The notes: generated by a model from the sequence alone, not told the origin. A DNA stretch of 64,000 nucleotides from Ariolimax columbianus (GCA_036924085.1 JAVGWX010000007.1:33221953-33285952), one strand, 5' to 3'; positions 21,563 through 33,258 are shown, counted from the first letter of the stretch. A program made the numbers and translations.

Positions 21563-22184
21563 GACCCTACTAGGTTGCTGGAAAGACAAATATGCAGACA
21601 GTCGTAAGTATTGTGCAGGCAGTTTTTATTTTACGACGGAGAACAATCTAGACCTGTCTGTGTTTCGAATGGCTGTATTGATCGGAGCCATCGTACTGAA
21701 ACTGCTCGGCTACCCGCTCAAGCCAAAACAATAACTGCCGGAGCTTGGCGTGGCCTTGACTGGACACCCGAAGATCCTTTATGTAACAGACGTAACCCTA
21801 ACCCACCGTCAATCCTGCGTCGCCTACTCTGTTTGCTCTTCCTTGCCAACTTCACTCGCTAGTGTTCACTCTTTAATACCTCTCTCGAGAGAAGAGCTTC
21901 ACTTTTGTTACACTGGACTCAGCACTTAATCCTCAACGTGGTAGCTTAATCCAGCCGAAATCGTTATAGTCTTAACCAAGTCACTAGCCACAATTGGCAA
22001 CAGCGGGTAGTCGAATAGCTACTTGTTTTCTTAAGAGCTCACTGAACGGGACTTTGCCCCTTGTTAATACCCTTGCTTCGGTGGCATCCATGCGTTTCAT
22101 CCCCACGTGGACCAAATAATTCCTATACATTCTCAAAGACTTGACTTTCACGGTTAAATCTCGCCATTTATTTATTCTGGTCGG
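21563..22184. other. No recognisable feature
   Basis: No gene or repeat match. The 83-codon ORF at 21611 has no family resemblance. Confidence 0.35.
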
Positions 22185-22605
22185 GTCGAGAAGACTAACG
22201 TCTGGTCATGCAAAACATATTGATCAGACATGTTGGTCAAGATCAGGTTTAAATGCGCTGACGAAGACTCCTCACCTCACATCTTTGCAGGTCTTCCTGA
22301 AAACAGGCTGTATTATGGCAGGCTGGCTAACGAGGTGGTGGAAGAAGGGGGAGGGGGATCCGCGTGATCCCACACATCGACTTACACGTAGTCCTCCATG
22401 AAAACGGACTGTTATTCTTGGCAGTCTGCCTTACGAGGTGGGGGATCGACGTAATCCCTGTAGTAATAAGCGACACGCACAAGAAGCCATGAATAGCACA
22501 ACCGCCAGGAGGACACCAGTACACCTTCATCAGCACGCCCGGGATGTTAAAAAAGCTACTGCAACCCGTCACTAAACGTCCTTTTCAGGACGAACAAAAG
22601 AGTAG
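22185..22605 (+). repeat. Repeat-A, two partial copies in tandem
   Basis: A first 5' part (GACTAACGTCTGGTCATGCA to AACGAGGTGG) ends near 22345. A second part repeats ACGGACTGTTATTCTTGGCA onward to GTCCTTTTCAGGACGAACAA. A GA-rich patch lies between them. Confidence 0.8.
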
Positions 22606-22855
22606 TTGTTTTCAAATACAAACGTTGAGTAGGTTACTCTTTTGAGCGCCGCGAAACGGACGTTAAGAGGCAGCTAGCGGTAGCTTTCTTCACATCCTGA
22701 GCGTGCTGATGAAGGTGCACCGGGGTTCTCCAGACGGTTGTGCTTTGCTTGACTTCATCTGTGTGTCGCTCTCAACTTGTTAGCTATCCTGCCATGCAAA
22801 CAGTCGGTTTCCGGGAATGGCTTAGAGGAAGCGAAGGTGAAGGTCTTGTAAACAT
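22605..22855 (-). repeat. Repeat-A copy, inverted against its neighbour
   Basis: Plus-strand start TTGAGTAGGTTACTCTTTTG, then GCTTTCTTCACATCCTGAGC. It joins the preceding plus-oriented copy tail to tail at about 22605. Confidence 0.8.
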
Positions 22856-23031
22856 TCTCATTGTTGACATTCCCAACAACAAACCCCGTAGTATATAGCA
22901 ACACGCAGAAGAATCCAATCATAGCATAGCGCCTGGACGACCATAGTCCACCTTCAACAGCGCGCTCGGGATGTAAGAAAAGCTACTTCAACCCACCACT
23001 AAAAGTAGACTTAATCATTGACGGCATTCAT
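22856..23031 (+). repeat. Repeat-A fragment, 3' half
   Basis: CGCGCTCGGGATGTAAGAAA and AAGTAGACTTAATCATTGAC mark the 3' half. It ends CATTCATACAACATT. Confidence 0.7.
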
Positions 23032-23205
23032 ACAACATTAGCCCTGCCGAAGACGGATGTGTCGGACCGAAAGGTAGAAATATCGCAATCAATCTGTAAA
23101 CTAGCGACACAATGCATTCCGTTCTCCGGACTACATCCTGTTACTTGCAAAGCCCTGTTCTGGGCTTGGTATAGGAAGATTGAGAACAAATGAAGCAGAA
23201 GAAGA
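23032..23205 (+). repeat. SINE-B, 3' half
   Basis: Begins at the core (GACGGATGTGTCGGACCGAA) and ends AGATTGAGAACAAATGAAGC. It faces the next SINE-B tail to tail. Confidence 0.8.
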
Positions 23206-23224
23206 CAACATTAACCCCGGGGAA

Positions 23225-23580
23225 AGGGGTTCTTCTTCTTCTTCTTCTTCTTCTTCTTCGTTCTCAATCTCTGAAAAAGCTCAAGTAGCAGAATGTAGTC
23301 CAGAGAACGGAGTGCGTTGTGTCGTAGTTTACACCTTGGCTGCGATATTTGCACCTTTTGGTCCAACACATCCGACTTCAGCAAGCATTTTTTGAGTACC
23401 GGGTTAGCATTCCCTCTTCGATCCCTTCTCCTTAGCCAGTCTGCCCTGCTGCAGCCTGTTATCCAGGATCACCACGTGGAGGTATAGAAGGGTCTTGGCA
23501 GCTCTGGTTCACTGGCCCTGACGCTAGCAGTCAGCTATGGGTCGCTGACCACTGCAGCATCTTGATCCAGGAAAGGGGTT
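23225..23580 (-). repeat. SINE-B copy with (GAA)n tail
   Basis: The plus strand begins with (TTC)n at 23229-23259, then GTTCTCAATCTCTGAAAAAG and the full body. It pairs with the opposed half copy at 23032-23205 to form an inverted repeat. Confidence 0.85.
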
Positions 23581-23599
23581 CAATATGCAGTAAATTCAA

Positions 23600-23870
23600 T
23601 GAGTTGCCAGTATCTACCGACCCTCTGCTTGTATCATGGTCAAGGAACCACAGCTGACTATGAATCTATTCCGCCTCCAAGTATCGGCCATGGAAACAGG
23701 ATGCACTAGTGTAGTCTGGCTAAAAGAATAACCATTGCAAGGGGAAGGCAAAGCGGGTACAAAAAAATGGCGTGCTGAGACAGGATGTGTCGGGCCGAAA
23801 GGTGGAGATTTCGCAGCCTTGCTATAAACTACAACGTCAGCTTCTTTTTCGGACAAGCGCAGAACAAGAA
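23600..23870 (+). repeat. SINE-C copy
   Basis: Blocks TATTCCGCCTCCAAGTATCG, CACTAGTGTAGTCTGGCTAA and TGTCGGGCCGAAAGGTGGAG are present. Confidence 0.75.
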
Positions 23871-23934
23871 TCCCAGGAAACTTCCCGAGTGGGTTCTGGA
23901 AGGGCACTGTGGGGATATGGCTTGGCTTGGCCTG

Positions 23935-24255
23935 GCTTCGTTCGTTCTCAATCTCCCGCTACCAAACCCTGAAAGGGCTTAAGTAGCAGAATGTAGTCCA
24001 GAGAACGGAATGCGTTGTGTCGTAGCTTACAGCCTGATTGCGATATTTGCACCTTTCGGTCCAACACATCCGACTTCAGCAAGCATTTTTTTAGTACCGG
24101 GTTAGCATTCCCTCTTCGATCCCTTCTCCTTAGCCAGTCTGCCCTGCTGCAGGCTGTTATCCAGGATCACCGCGTGGAGGTGTAGAAGGATCTTGGTAGC
24201 TCTGGTTCGCTGGCCCTGACCACTGCAGCTCATGCTCTGCTCAGCGTCTTGATCC
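23935..24255 (-). repeat. SINE-B copy without (GAA) tail
   Basis: Plus strand CTTCGTTCGTTCTCAATCTC to GCTCAGCGTCTTGATCCC. The stretch between CTGACC and CACTGCAGCTC lacks the usual GCTAGCAGTCAGCTATGGG, an internal deletion of about 30 bp. Confidence 0.85.
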
Positions 24256-24479
24256 CAACTGTGGGGATATAAGTGTATAGAACCACAGCCACACTGGGAA
24301 TATATCTCACTAGGTGAGATGATTAATAGTGAGTCCTAACCTACCTAGGGTAAAATACTTCACAGCCCTTAGTACGGCAGATTAAAGTTATTGCCCATAG
24401 GGAAGTGAAGATGACCACAACACCAGACGGTTTTGTCTTAATAATGTGATGTGCGTTGTATTTGGATTTATAGTGAGGA

Positions 24480-24710
24480 AGGATATGCGCTGGTCATCAA
24501 TCTCACTCTTATCCCGAGTTACCTTGGATCAGTGACAAGACTATTGGTCGAGACGACTGGAGGTAACTTGGGATGCAGGCACTCTGGTATTAACTCCCGT
24601 GAGACTAAAGGTCGCTTGAAACTTACGGGATTCGATTTCCCACCGTTTCCGTTCATCGCTGTGAGAAGCGAGTGCCTTAACCTCCTGACTACAGCGACCA
24701 AAAGTGCGAT
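24480..24710 (-). repeat. SINE-D copy (tRNA-derived)
   Basis: Minus strand: head GTCGCTGTAGTCAGGAGG with a B-box-like AAATCGAATCCC (24627-24640), then GTTTCAAGCGACC, GAGTGCCTGCATCCCAAGTT and GATCCAAGGTAACTCGGGAT. Same family as 31.6, 32.7, 50.8 and 60.2 kb. Confidence 0.75.
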
Positions 24711-24899
24711 AGATACTGGCATTCACACATAACATCTTGGTGGTTGTGAAATAGCCTTCAGATCTTGATAAAAATATATTTGCACAAATCCTACTCACGT
24801 ATGTTATCGCAGCTTGAAAAAAGCAAAGAATAGTCACACTGTAACCTGCCAAATATGTCATAAATTAAGGAAGGTTGAACATGGGATCGGCTACCCCTA

Positions 24900-25245
24900 T
24901 TTTGTCGGAAGAGAGGAGTAACGTCTGGTTAAGCAAGTTGGTCGGGCCAGGTAAAATATACTGGCCAAAGAACCCCTACCTCCACCCCCAGCTCCTGCCA
25001 CGCAGTTTTTCTTGAAAATAATCTATTTTATTTTCATGCCTAACAAGGTCGGAGATCGACATGATCCCCGTATTAGTGAGCGCTTTGCAGATAACGCAAA
25101 GCATAGCACAACCACCTGGAGGATCCGGTCTACCTTCAACAGCACGCTCACGTTGCGAGGAAAGCTACTGCAGCCTGCAACTTGACGCCATTTTCAGGAT
25201 AATCAAAAGAGTAAACATACTCTTTTTGAGCGGTTAACAGCAACA
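24900..25245 (+). repeat. Repeat-A copy
   Basis: From TAACGTCTGGTTAAGCAAG to ACTCTTTTTGAGCGGTTAAC. Includes CAACCACCTGGAGGATCCGG. Confidence 0.8.
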
Positions 25246-25500
25246 ATGTTCTTGTAAAGTTTATCTCCAGTCACTTCACCCTTGTCTTTTTCACAAACTG
25301 AATGGCACCAGTTGTTATGCCATTCGTACTTGGTGACTTGTTTCCATTCAATCTTTGATATACCCGATTTCAGATGTTCCTTGTTTCTTTGGATATATAT
25401 TTATTGTCGCTAAGTTCCTATTGTATTGAAAAGTTAATGGAATTTTATTTTTTTCAGCGGTATTATTTTACGTACTCGTTACATATTGGGCATATGATTT

Positions 25501-25886
25501 TCTTCTTCTTCTTCATCAACCTTAATTTTTTTCGAAAAAAGCAGCCGTCATCCTGAGGCTGTCGACACTGCCATAGAGCTTGTCTAGTGTTGCCACTGGT
25601 GATGGCCACATCTGCTCTCTCTGATCCTCGTATGTCGGGCAGTTTTGCAGCAAATGTTCAGCGGTCATTTTCCCGGTACCACACGGGCATTCGTCAGTGC
25701 CACCTATCTTCAATTTGTTGAATAGGTGGTACCTAAGTCTTTTGTGGCCAGTGCGAAGTCTGAAGACCACGACCTGCTCTCTTCTGTTCAACTGGTAATA
25801 GGCATCGTTTTTGGTGTAGCCAGTATGTTCGGTTTCCCATTTGGTCATGTATCTAGCTCTAATAAGCCATTTTGACTCTTCGTAGA
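25501..25886 (-). mobile_element. LINE-F, 5'-truncated insertion with target-site duplication
   Basis: On the minus strand a 122-codon ORF holds the region after RNase H: QVVVFRLRTGHKRLRYHLFN, then a cysteine/histidine cluster (DECPCGTGKMTAEHLLQNCP) and LDKLYGSVDSLRMTAAF. The 3' tail is GATGAAGAAGAAG. The flanks GCATATGATTT (25490-25500) and GCATATGTTTT (25887-25897) look like an 11-bp target-site duplication with one mismatch. Confidence 0.85.
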
Positions 25887-26194
25887 GCATATGTTTTTAA
25901 GAAAGCACTTTCCTGCGCCTATAAAGCAGCAGTTTCTGAAAACATTAAATTTACGCAAAAAGGATACTAATCCAGTTCTTTGGACGTCTTTTACGTCATG
26001 CTCGGTAGATTACAATGGCCATGTTCTTTCCCTTACGAATACGTTTCGGGTGTAAATAGTTGAGACAAATTATCATTTTTCTTATTTTTCATACGTTCTT
26101 AACATGAGAATTTATTTAAACTACAACAGTTTTATCATCATTGATACAAAAATTGATCTGAATATATCGATAGTACTGATACTTCTGATGTTAC
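25887..26194. other. No recognisable feature
   Basis: AT-rich. No motif recognised. Confidence 0.35.
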
Positions 26195-26640
26195 GGTGCG
26201 TGAGACGCTGCGGTCAGCGACCCATAGCTGACTGCTAGCGTCAAGACCTGCGACCCATAGCTGACTGCTAGCGTCAAGACCTGCGACCCATAGCTGACTG
26301 CTAGCGTCAAGACCTGCGAACCAGAGCTGCCAAGCTCTTTCTACATCTCTACGCGGTGATCCTGGATCACATGCTGAACAGAGCAAAGGAGAAGCGATCG
26401 AAGAGGGAAGGCTAACCCGGTACCCAAAAATGCCAGCTGAAGTCGGACATGTCGGACCGAAATGTCTAAATATCGCAGTCAAACTGTAAACTACGACACA
26501 ACGCGTTCTCCAGACATCATTCAACTTGCAATGGCTTTTCGTGGTCTGGTAGTGGGACATTGAAAACGAAGAAGAAGAAAAAGAAAAAGAAAAACAAGAA
26601 GAAGAAGACAAAGACGAAGAGGAAGAAGAAGAAGAATATT
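26195..26640 (+). repeat. SINE-B copy with 33-bp triplication and long purine tail
   Basis: A 33-bp piece of the body (GCGACCCATAGCTGACTGCT plus AGCGTCAAGACCT) occurs three times at 26217-26315. The copy ends in ~70 bp of GAA/AAG/GAAAAA. The same body region is amplified tenfold, with a longer unit, at 46.6 kb. Confidence 0.85.
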
Positions 26641-26867
26641 TCTATTGAGAATTAGAGTCCTATAGGAAGTAGAAGCGCTGAGGCATTGACATTCCTACGT
26701 AGTGAATGAATGGGTAGCTTCCCTAGAGTTTATCTTGAGGTTTGGTCACTCATTTCCGTTGTGGTGGACTTGGGACATTCCAGGTGTTGTGTCTGGTTGC
26801 GCGAAAGTCCGTCCGTTTACATTTATCTTTGGTCAACATTACAATAGCTGTCATACTAACGTTGTCA

Positions 26868-27268
<401 letters not shown>

Positions 27269-27279
27269 GGAGGAATGAA

Positions 27280-27390
27280 TGGATACATTCCGTTCCCTGG
27301 ACAACATTCTGCTACTTGCAACGCCCTTTTCGTGTCTTGATTGCGAGAGTTTGAGAACGAACGACAAAAAAGAAGAAGAAGAAGATGAAG
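27280..27390 (+). repeat. SINE-B 3' end
   Basis: CATTCCGTTCCCTGGACAAC to GTTTGAGAACGAACGAC, then AAGAAGAAGAAG. Only the last ~100 bp, directly after the microsatellite. Confidence 0.75.
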
Positions 27391-27419
27391 ATAACTATTA
27401 AGAGCCGAAGATGTAGCAG

Positions 27420-27680
27420 TCGATTAGCTCACAGCAGCCAGCGATTCATAGCTGCCTGCTTTATGATGGTCATTTACCCATAACTGACATGACCCTATTC
27501 CACCTCCAAGTGACGGCTCTTAAAACAGACTGCACGATGCAGTCTGGCTAAGTAGGGATTGAAGAGGAAAAACAACCCGTGTTTCAAAAATGGTAACCTG
27601 AAATCAGTTGTGTCGGGCGGAAAGGCACATATATCACAGCCTCGCTGTAAACTACGACACAACGCCAGGAAATCAATAAA
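27420..27680 (+). repeat. SINE-C copy
   Basis: Blocks CTATTCCACCTCCAAGTGAC, GTGTCGGGCGGAAAGGCACA and CAGCCTCGCTGTAAACTACG. Confidence 0.8.
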
Positions 27681-27739
27681 CACAACATTGATAAAGATAT
27701 ATTCCGCAGAAGAGCGGTGGGTTGGTTCTGCTTCAGCCA

Positions 27740-27955
27740 CAGTAAACTGAAACTCCAGGAGATGACGGACGTCACGGCCAGGGCTCATACCCTCAATAAC
27801 TTGGTTATCTCTGCAATGGCATACGGGTGTGAGGTCTAGACGCAAATCAGACACAGAGAAGCTTTGTATTCCTGAAAGAACAACCGAACGAAGAGTCATA
27901 AATATTTCCATAAGAGACCACATTCGAAACACCGACATCGACAACCAAATTCTTC
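27740..27955 (+). mobile_element. LINE RT C-terminal fragment
   Basis: Frames read LNNLVISAMAYGCEV then TTERRVINISIRDHIRNTDI. This is the YGCE-W ... ER-ML-IS-RD-IRN--I block after the RT palm of APE-type LINEs. Confidence 0.7.
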
Positions 27956-28060
27956 TTCTTCTTCCTCGTTCATCTTTAGACCCCAACTTCAATGACTCTA
28001 ACGAATGCAGCAGTCGACTCAAGGCTCTGTACACGTCCGTACAGATTCTCGTGGAAGGAC
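27953..28060 (-). mobile_element. 3' tip of a LINE-G-like element
   Basis: Minus strand: ENLYGRVQSLESTAAFVR, then stops and GATGAACGAGGAAGAAGAAG. This parallels the ends of LINE-F (DKLYGSVDSLRMTAAF) and LINE-G (KLYGDETAL), and the (GAA)n tail. Confidence 0.55.
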
Positions 28061-28269
28061 ACTGGCTTTTACTAAATGCAACTTCTTTTGTCGATAGGGG
28101 TTTCCCCTAGCCGTCCGTGCCCTGGCGCCACGGCACGGAGGAATGGGACCACCAGTGGCATTTGATGGATCTCTTCGAGGTGGGCCAGGAGGTGGGGAGG
28201 GGGCGGGGGGTTCATCACTCTTCCCACTTGGGTCGAGCGCCATCTCGTTGAGTCATTTTGGTGTCTGTC

Positions 28270-28350
28270 TTCATTAAACGCACTGCGTTGCACTGTGTTA
28301 TGCGCCGTATCCCAGTGCATCCGACTTCAGCATGCATTTGTTTGGGGTCG
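28270..28350 (-). repeat. SINE-E fragment (core region)
   Basis: Minus strand: ATGCATGCTGAAGTCGGATG then CACTGGGATACGGCGCATAA and CACAGTGCAACGCAGTGCG. It matches the middle of SINE-E at 57.36 kb. Confidence 0.6.
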
Positions 28351-28639
28351 CCTCCCTGGCCCGTGGCTGTCTCCAGGCTGCCTGCAGAGCAGTATTTGTT
28401 TGGGTTCAGAATTGTCTCTCCTAGGAAAGCTGTCTTACACTATAGAATCCTCCCTATCCGGGTGTTGATCAAGTTGTCCATCTCATTGTGCGGGCATAAG
28501 TCAGGAATGTTGTGCTCTACCCATGCATGATAGGATTTGCGCTCTGATTTTCCTCCGCGTCTGCTCACGTAGTTTAGCCGGCCAGTCAAAGCCCCGGGCG
28601 GGGGGAGGGGGGAAGGGAGGTAGCGCTATTGAGTTCCGG

Positions 28640-28840
28640 GATGTCGTCGACTCTGCTTCAATGCGAAAGTACAGGTGGGCCGGTCATTTGGTCGGCATGA
28701 CCAACGAAGACGAACGAGGAGAGTGCCTTTCTGGTGACAATCCAACTACAACAGTCCGTTCGGTCGCCAGCCAATGCGATGGAGAGATGATCTTCACCAC
28801 GCCTTTCTTCATCATGGTGCTCCAGGGCCGAGAACAAACA
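28640..28840 (+). mobile_element. LINE RT C-terminal fragment
   Basis: One frame reads ASMRKYRWAGHLVGMTNEDE and another GRQPMRWRDDLHHAF. Together these are the RWAGHL-RM ... GRP--RW-DDL landmarks, broken by a frameshift. Confidence 0.65.
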
Positions 28841-28904
28841 TTGCTAAGCAGCTTTTTACTACCTGCAATCAGGAAATCTTGCCTAATTGAATATCAGGAT
28901 TGCG

Positions 28905-29250
28905 ATCAAGACGCTGCGCATCGCATGAGCTGCAGTGGTCAGCGACTCATAGCTGAATGCTAGCGTCAGGGCCTGCGAACCAAAGCTGTCAAGACCCTTC
29001 TACACCTCCACGTGGTGATCCTAGATAACAGGCTGCAACAGAGCAGACTGGCTAAGTAGAAGGGGTCGAAGAGGGAAGGCAACCCGGCACTCAAAAATGC
29101 CTGCTGAAGGTGGACTGAAAGGTGTAAATATCGCAGTCAAGACGTAAACGCATTCTATTCTCCAGACTATATCCTGCCACTTGCAAAGCCCTTTTCATGG
29201 CTTTGTAGGGGGTGATTGATAACGAACGAGCGAAGAAGAAGATGAAGATC
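28905..29250 (+). repeat. SINE-B copy
   Basis: From GCGATCAAGACGCTGCGCAT to GATAACGAACGAGCGAAGAA. Part of the core is deleted (GAAGGTGGACTGAAAGG). Confidence 0.85.
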
Positions 29251-29379
29251 AGGATTCCAGTAAATAAGTAACACACAAACGTTATTTTCAAGACGAACGC
29301 CTAAGAACAGAACGAAGGTCGTTATCAAATGTGATGTGTTTCTTGGACAAAATATAGATATTATCAGATATTTTATTGG

Positions 29380-29735
29380 GATCAAGACACTGAGCAGCGC
29401 ATGAGTTGCAGTGGTCAGCGACCCACTGCTGACTGCTAACGTCAAGGCCAGCGAACCAGAGCTGCCAAGACCCTTCTACACCTTCACGCGGTGATCCTGG
29501 AAAGCAGTCTGCAGCAGGGCAGACTGGTTAAGAAGAAGGGGTCGAAGAGGGAATACTAACCCGGTACTCAAAACATGCTTGCTGAAGTCGGATATGTTGG
29601 ACCGAAAGGTGCAAATATCGCAGTCAAGCTGTAAACTACGACACAACGCATTCCGTTTTCTTGACTTCATTCTGCTACTTAAGCCCTTCCGTTGTTTGGT
29701 AGCGGGAGATTGAGAACGAACGTAGAAGAAGAAGA
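29380..29735 (+). repeat. SINE-B copy, full body
   Basis: GGGATCAAGACACTGAGCAG to GAGATTGAGAACGAACGTAG, then AAGAAGAAG. The second of two same-strand copies only ~130 bp apart. Confidence 0.88.
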
Positions 29736-29964
29736 TATTTGATTGATTTAGCAATAGTTCACGACAGTAAGAAAGTCGCACACGTATGTTTTAGGGAGAA
29801 CACGGAAAAGGTTGAAGGTTAAATGCGAGGGCTCGACTTCATTGCCGCGGTTTTCCCCATATTGCTCCGTCTATCTCCGCAGAAAGGTAATTCGCCTGCC
29901 GAGATCTTCGCACAACGCACAAACTCCGTAGCTCCAGCGATGAACTCAGGGATCTCCAGAAAAA

Positions 29965-30060
29965 ATGCCATCATGAACCGACCTTTGCAGCTCGAATTCG
30001 ATTCCTGATCGCCTGAACACGAGGCAAACGGCTTGCCCACTTCGCCACATAGAACACGGA
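29965..30060 (-). repeat. tRNA-derived SINE head
   Basis: Minus strand: A-box-like TGGCGAAGTGGGC (30034-30046) and B-box-like GGAATCGAATTC (29994-30005). The spacing is tRNA-like but the stems are degenerate. Confidence 0.55.
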
Positions 30061-30522
30061 AGCTTGTAGAAAGTAGCTAGTTGACTTTTTAAAACGGCAC
30101 TCGATGATGGTGCATAGTACAAAACTGTGTCCGTGTTTAACAGGTAGTGACCGCTCGCCACAGGCTCTACACTTAACACTTCAGAGCCTATTCGGTTATG
30201 AAGGATCGTGCTTAGAGTGCAGTCGTTGAATTCTGGCCAGTTAAGTGCCAATACTTTAGGCCAAATATATGAGAAAGTTGACTGTTTGTTTAATCATTTT
30301 ATCTGTGATAAGCCTTCCTCTCAATCGGAGTGGTTGGGGCAGCTTATCACAGAGTTAACCTAACGGCCGACTGGTCTCTGTAAATGCTGAGCAAATTTGT
30401 TGACCAGTATCGTATAATCTTGGCCTTATTAACGTATTGCTAGGTTCGAATCGAAGATAAACATTGCATTTGAAAAGTAAAGATTATCTCTCAGCAGATA
30501 CATCTGTTAAGGTGTTAGGGAC
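30061..30522. other. No recognisable feature
   Basis: Includes an inverted repeat near 30305-30350 (CTGTGATAAGC ... GCTTATCACAG) with a loop of ~30 bases. No gene. Confidence 0.35.
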
Positions 30523-30970
30523 TTCTTCTTCTTCTTTTTCTTCTTCTTATTCTCCTTCTTTTTCTGCTTCTTCTTTATCCTCTTTTTCTTCAGCTGTGGA
30601 GGAAGACTAACGTCTGGTCAGACAAAATATACTGATCAGACATGTTAGTCATGGTCAGGCAAAATATACTGGTCAAGACCCTCACCTCGGCGTCCTGGTA
30701 GCCCTTACTGGAAACGAGCTGCTATTATGGCAGCCTTGCTAACGAGGTGAGGGATCGATGTGATCCCCGTAGTAGTGAGCGACATGCAAATGAAGCGAAA
30801 CATAACACAGCCGCCTGGAGAACCCCGATCCCCGCTCGTGATGTGAGAAAGGAAAGCTACTGAAATCCACCATTTAACGTTCTTTTCAGGGCGCACAAAA
30901 GAGTAAACAACAACTTCTCCTTCTTCTTCTTTTTCCTCCTCTTCTACTTCTTTATCTTTTTCTTCCTCTA
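30523..30970 (+). repeat. Repeat-A copy inserted in a (TTC)n tract
   Basis: Pyrimidine tracts of TTC type at 30523-30595 and 30918-30970 flank a full Repeat-A (GACTAACGTCTGGTCAGACA to CAAAAGAGTAAACAACAAC). The element seems to have landed inside one microsatellite. Its AAACAACAAC end is intact. Confidence 0.85.
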
Positions 30971-31384
30971 GCATGTAGAGTTGGAAGCTGACATTAAAAA
31001 ATAGTAGGATGCTAATCGATGTGCGGGCAACAATTTTGGAAAGTGAATGGAATTCCTACCTGAAATGCCACCTATCTTCTCCCAGGCCTGGTAATCTTCA
31101 GGAAGTGAAATCGCAAAAAGGACTTATTACGGTTAGCTTCGGCTGCCTGGCAGCAGGTATACACCTGCCTGATTGAATACCAAAACTACCAGAAGTTTTC
31201 CAAGTAAAAGTAAATAGAACGTCGCTTCGTACAACCGCCAGCTTTGTGGATGTTATACGTTTATTTGCAAGTATGCAGTACGATAGATTACCGTTCATCA
31301 CTGTAGTTTTCTCTGTAAAGAAGACGTGTGCTAAAGCCATGTGTATGACCATGTGTATCAGCTTGATCTCGTTATAGCGACCGA
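30971..31384. other. No recognisable feature
   Basis: No gene or known repeat. The motif GCTGCCTGGCAGCAGGT near 31141-31157 is a short palindrome. Confidence 0.35.
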
Positions 31385-31545
31385 CAGGCTGAAGAAGCCA
31401 AGCATAGCACAACCGCCTGGAGGACAACGATCCACCTTCATCTGCGAGCACTAGATTTTGAGGAAAGCTACAGAGATCCGCCACTAAAAGTCATTTTCAG
31501 GGCGCACAGAAAGAGTAGTCTGGTTCAATGTGAGCATTCAACAAG
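31385..31545 (+). repeat. Repeat-A fragment, 3' half
   Basis: GCCAAGCATAGCACAACCGC to AGCATTCAACAAGG. Confidence 0.8.
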
Positions 31546-31624
31546 GCAAAGGTCGCCGTCCGTCGTAGACGACGACGGCATAATTTATTTTGCTAGCAGT
31601 ATTTTTAGTAAGGATTAACTGTGC

Positions 31625-31800
31625 TATTCCTCACTCTCTCTCGTCTCGAGCCACCGACCCTAGTGGCAAGTCAAGGGCAAGACGACTAAGGGGCAACTAC
31701 GAGATGCAGGGGACTCCGCATCAAACACACGTGAAAAAGACGGCGGCGTCCGGAGTCGAATCCACACCACACCACCTATCACTTCGCCACGGAATCTTCA
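31625..31800 (-). repeat. SINE-D copy
   Basis: Minus strand: GTGGCGAAGTGATAGGTGG and B-box-like GGATTCGACTCCGG, then GAGTCCCCTGCATCTCGTAG and GTCGTCTTGCCCTTGACTTG. Confidence 0.6.
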
Positions 31801-31964
31801 ACATTCAACAACAACAATAATAACAACACAGTACACGCTTCGCAGGAATGCAGTATAGTGGTTCACACTACAGCACTGTACGCTTTTACCTTGCGGGCAA
31901 CAATGATGCTTTATCCGATCCAGATGTTTGCTTGAAGCTTCCGAAACGCATTGCGCGCCTTTAA

Positions 31965-32215
31965 GGGGGGACGGCGTGGTCAAGTGGTTAAGTAGCATTG
32001 CTCAAATCCTGAAAGTGCTGGGTTCCTACAGCACCGGCCTTTACCATGGGGAAGCAAGCCCTTAGACAAAGCAGGAGGAAGCAGAACCTTACGTAAAATG
32101 TGTGCCGAAGTCGGATGCACTCGGCCGACAGACACCAAATAAAAACATAGTGCAACGCGCACATCACCTTGGGGAATAGAGAAATAAAGCGAAGGAAACA
32201 ACAACAAAATCTATG
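31965..32215 (+). repeat. SINE-E copy (tRNA-derived)
   Basis: A-box TGGTCAAGTGG (31977-31987) and a degenerate B-box GGTTCCTAC (32021-32029). The body has CATGGGGAAGCAAGCCCTTA, AGGAGGAAGCAGAACCTTAC and GCCGAAGTCGGATGCACTCG. The tail GGAAACAACAACAAAA is AAC-type. Confidence 0.8.
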
Positions 32216-32739
32216 AAAAATGAAGAAGGAAATATTTACACTTTTTAAAAAAAAAACTGCAGCTAACTAAATAGCATTTTGCTCTTTGTCGGAAGCTAAC
32301 CGGTGTTCTCCGTTGGGCCATTCTTTCGAGCCACTTAAACGATGGACATTGTGCCGGACCATATCGTTACTGTCTCGTAAATCCTACTTTGTTTTGCCAT
32401 GAATAAAGTCAAGCAGTTAGACCCGGAACGCTAGGTCAGGGCATGGCGATTATCTTTTCTTGAACAAAAGCAAGACCCACAGCGGCGAGGCCAGTACCAT
32501 GGAGTTGTATTTCCTTGGACAAACATTCCATAGTTGGGGTGAAACTGGTGCAGTGGATACAGGTAAAGGTAGCCACATTGGCACTGCCGTACGAGATGAA
32601 GTTTGCCTGACGAAGACCATTTTTGTGTTGGTGTCAATGCCAAACTTATTCATACTAGTTCGTGTATTATCAGCGAGAGCTGGTAATTTCACGCCGCAAA
32701 AGTCGGCACTGCCGTCGAGGAGGAAATGTTAGAGAAACA
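32216..32739. other. No confident feature
   Basis: Opposed ORFs of 80 (minus, 32450-32692) and 90 codons (plus, 32460-32732) overlap. Neither has a family resemblance, start context or splice support. Confidence 0.3.
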
Positions 32740-32955
32740 AAGGGGGATAGCTGTAGTCCAGAGGTAAGGTGCACGCCTCTCAAAGCGAAGAACGAAAATG
32801 GCGTGGGTTCGAGACTCGTAGGTTTCAAGCGATCCTTCGTCTCAAAAGAGGTGGGGCCTGAGTGCCTGCGTCCTGAATTCCCTCCAGTCGTCTTGACTTA
32901 TGTCTTGCCACTGGTCCAAGGTAGTTCGGGACCAGAGAGTAATGTTGATGACCAA
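32740..32955 (+). repeat. SINE-D copy, best tRNA-like head
   Basis: A-box TAGTCCAGAGG (32754-32764) and B-box GGGTTCGAGACTC (32805-32817). The tRNA-unrelated body follows: GGTTTCAAGCGATCCTTCGT, GAGTGCCTGCGTCCTGAATT, CTTGCCACTGGTCCAAGGTA. Near full length. Confidence 0.8.
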
Positions 32956-32957
32956 CA

Positions 32958-33258
32958 CAGCTCAGGGTCAGGCACAATATACTGGCCAAGACCCCCACTT
33001 TGGCTTCATCGTAGTCCTCTCTGAAAACAGGCTGTTTTCATGGCAGCCTGGCTAACGGGGTGAGGGATCGACGTAATCCCCGCAGTAGTGAGCGGCACGC
33101 AGATGAAGAAAAGCATAGCATAACCGCGTGGAGAACCCATGTCCACCATCATCAGCAAGCTCGGAATGTGAGCAAAGCAACTGCAACTCGCCACTTAACG
33201 TCCTTTTCAGGTAGCACAGAAAAGTAAACCTGCTCATTGTGGGCATTCGAAACAACAA

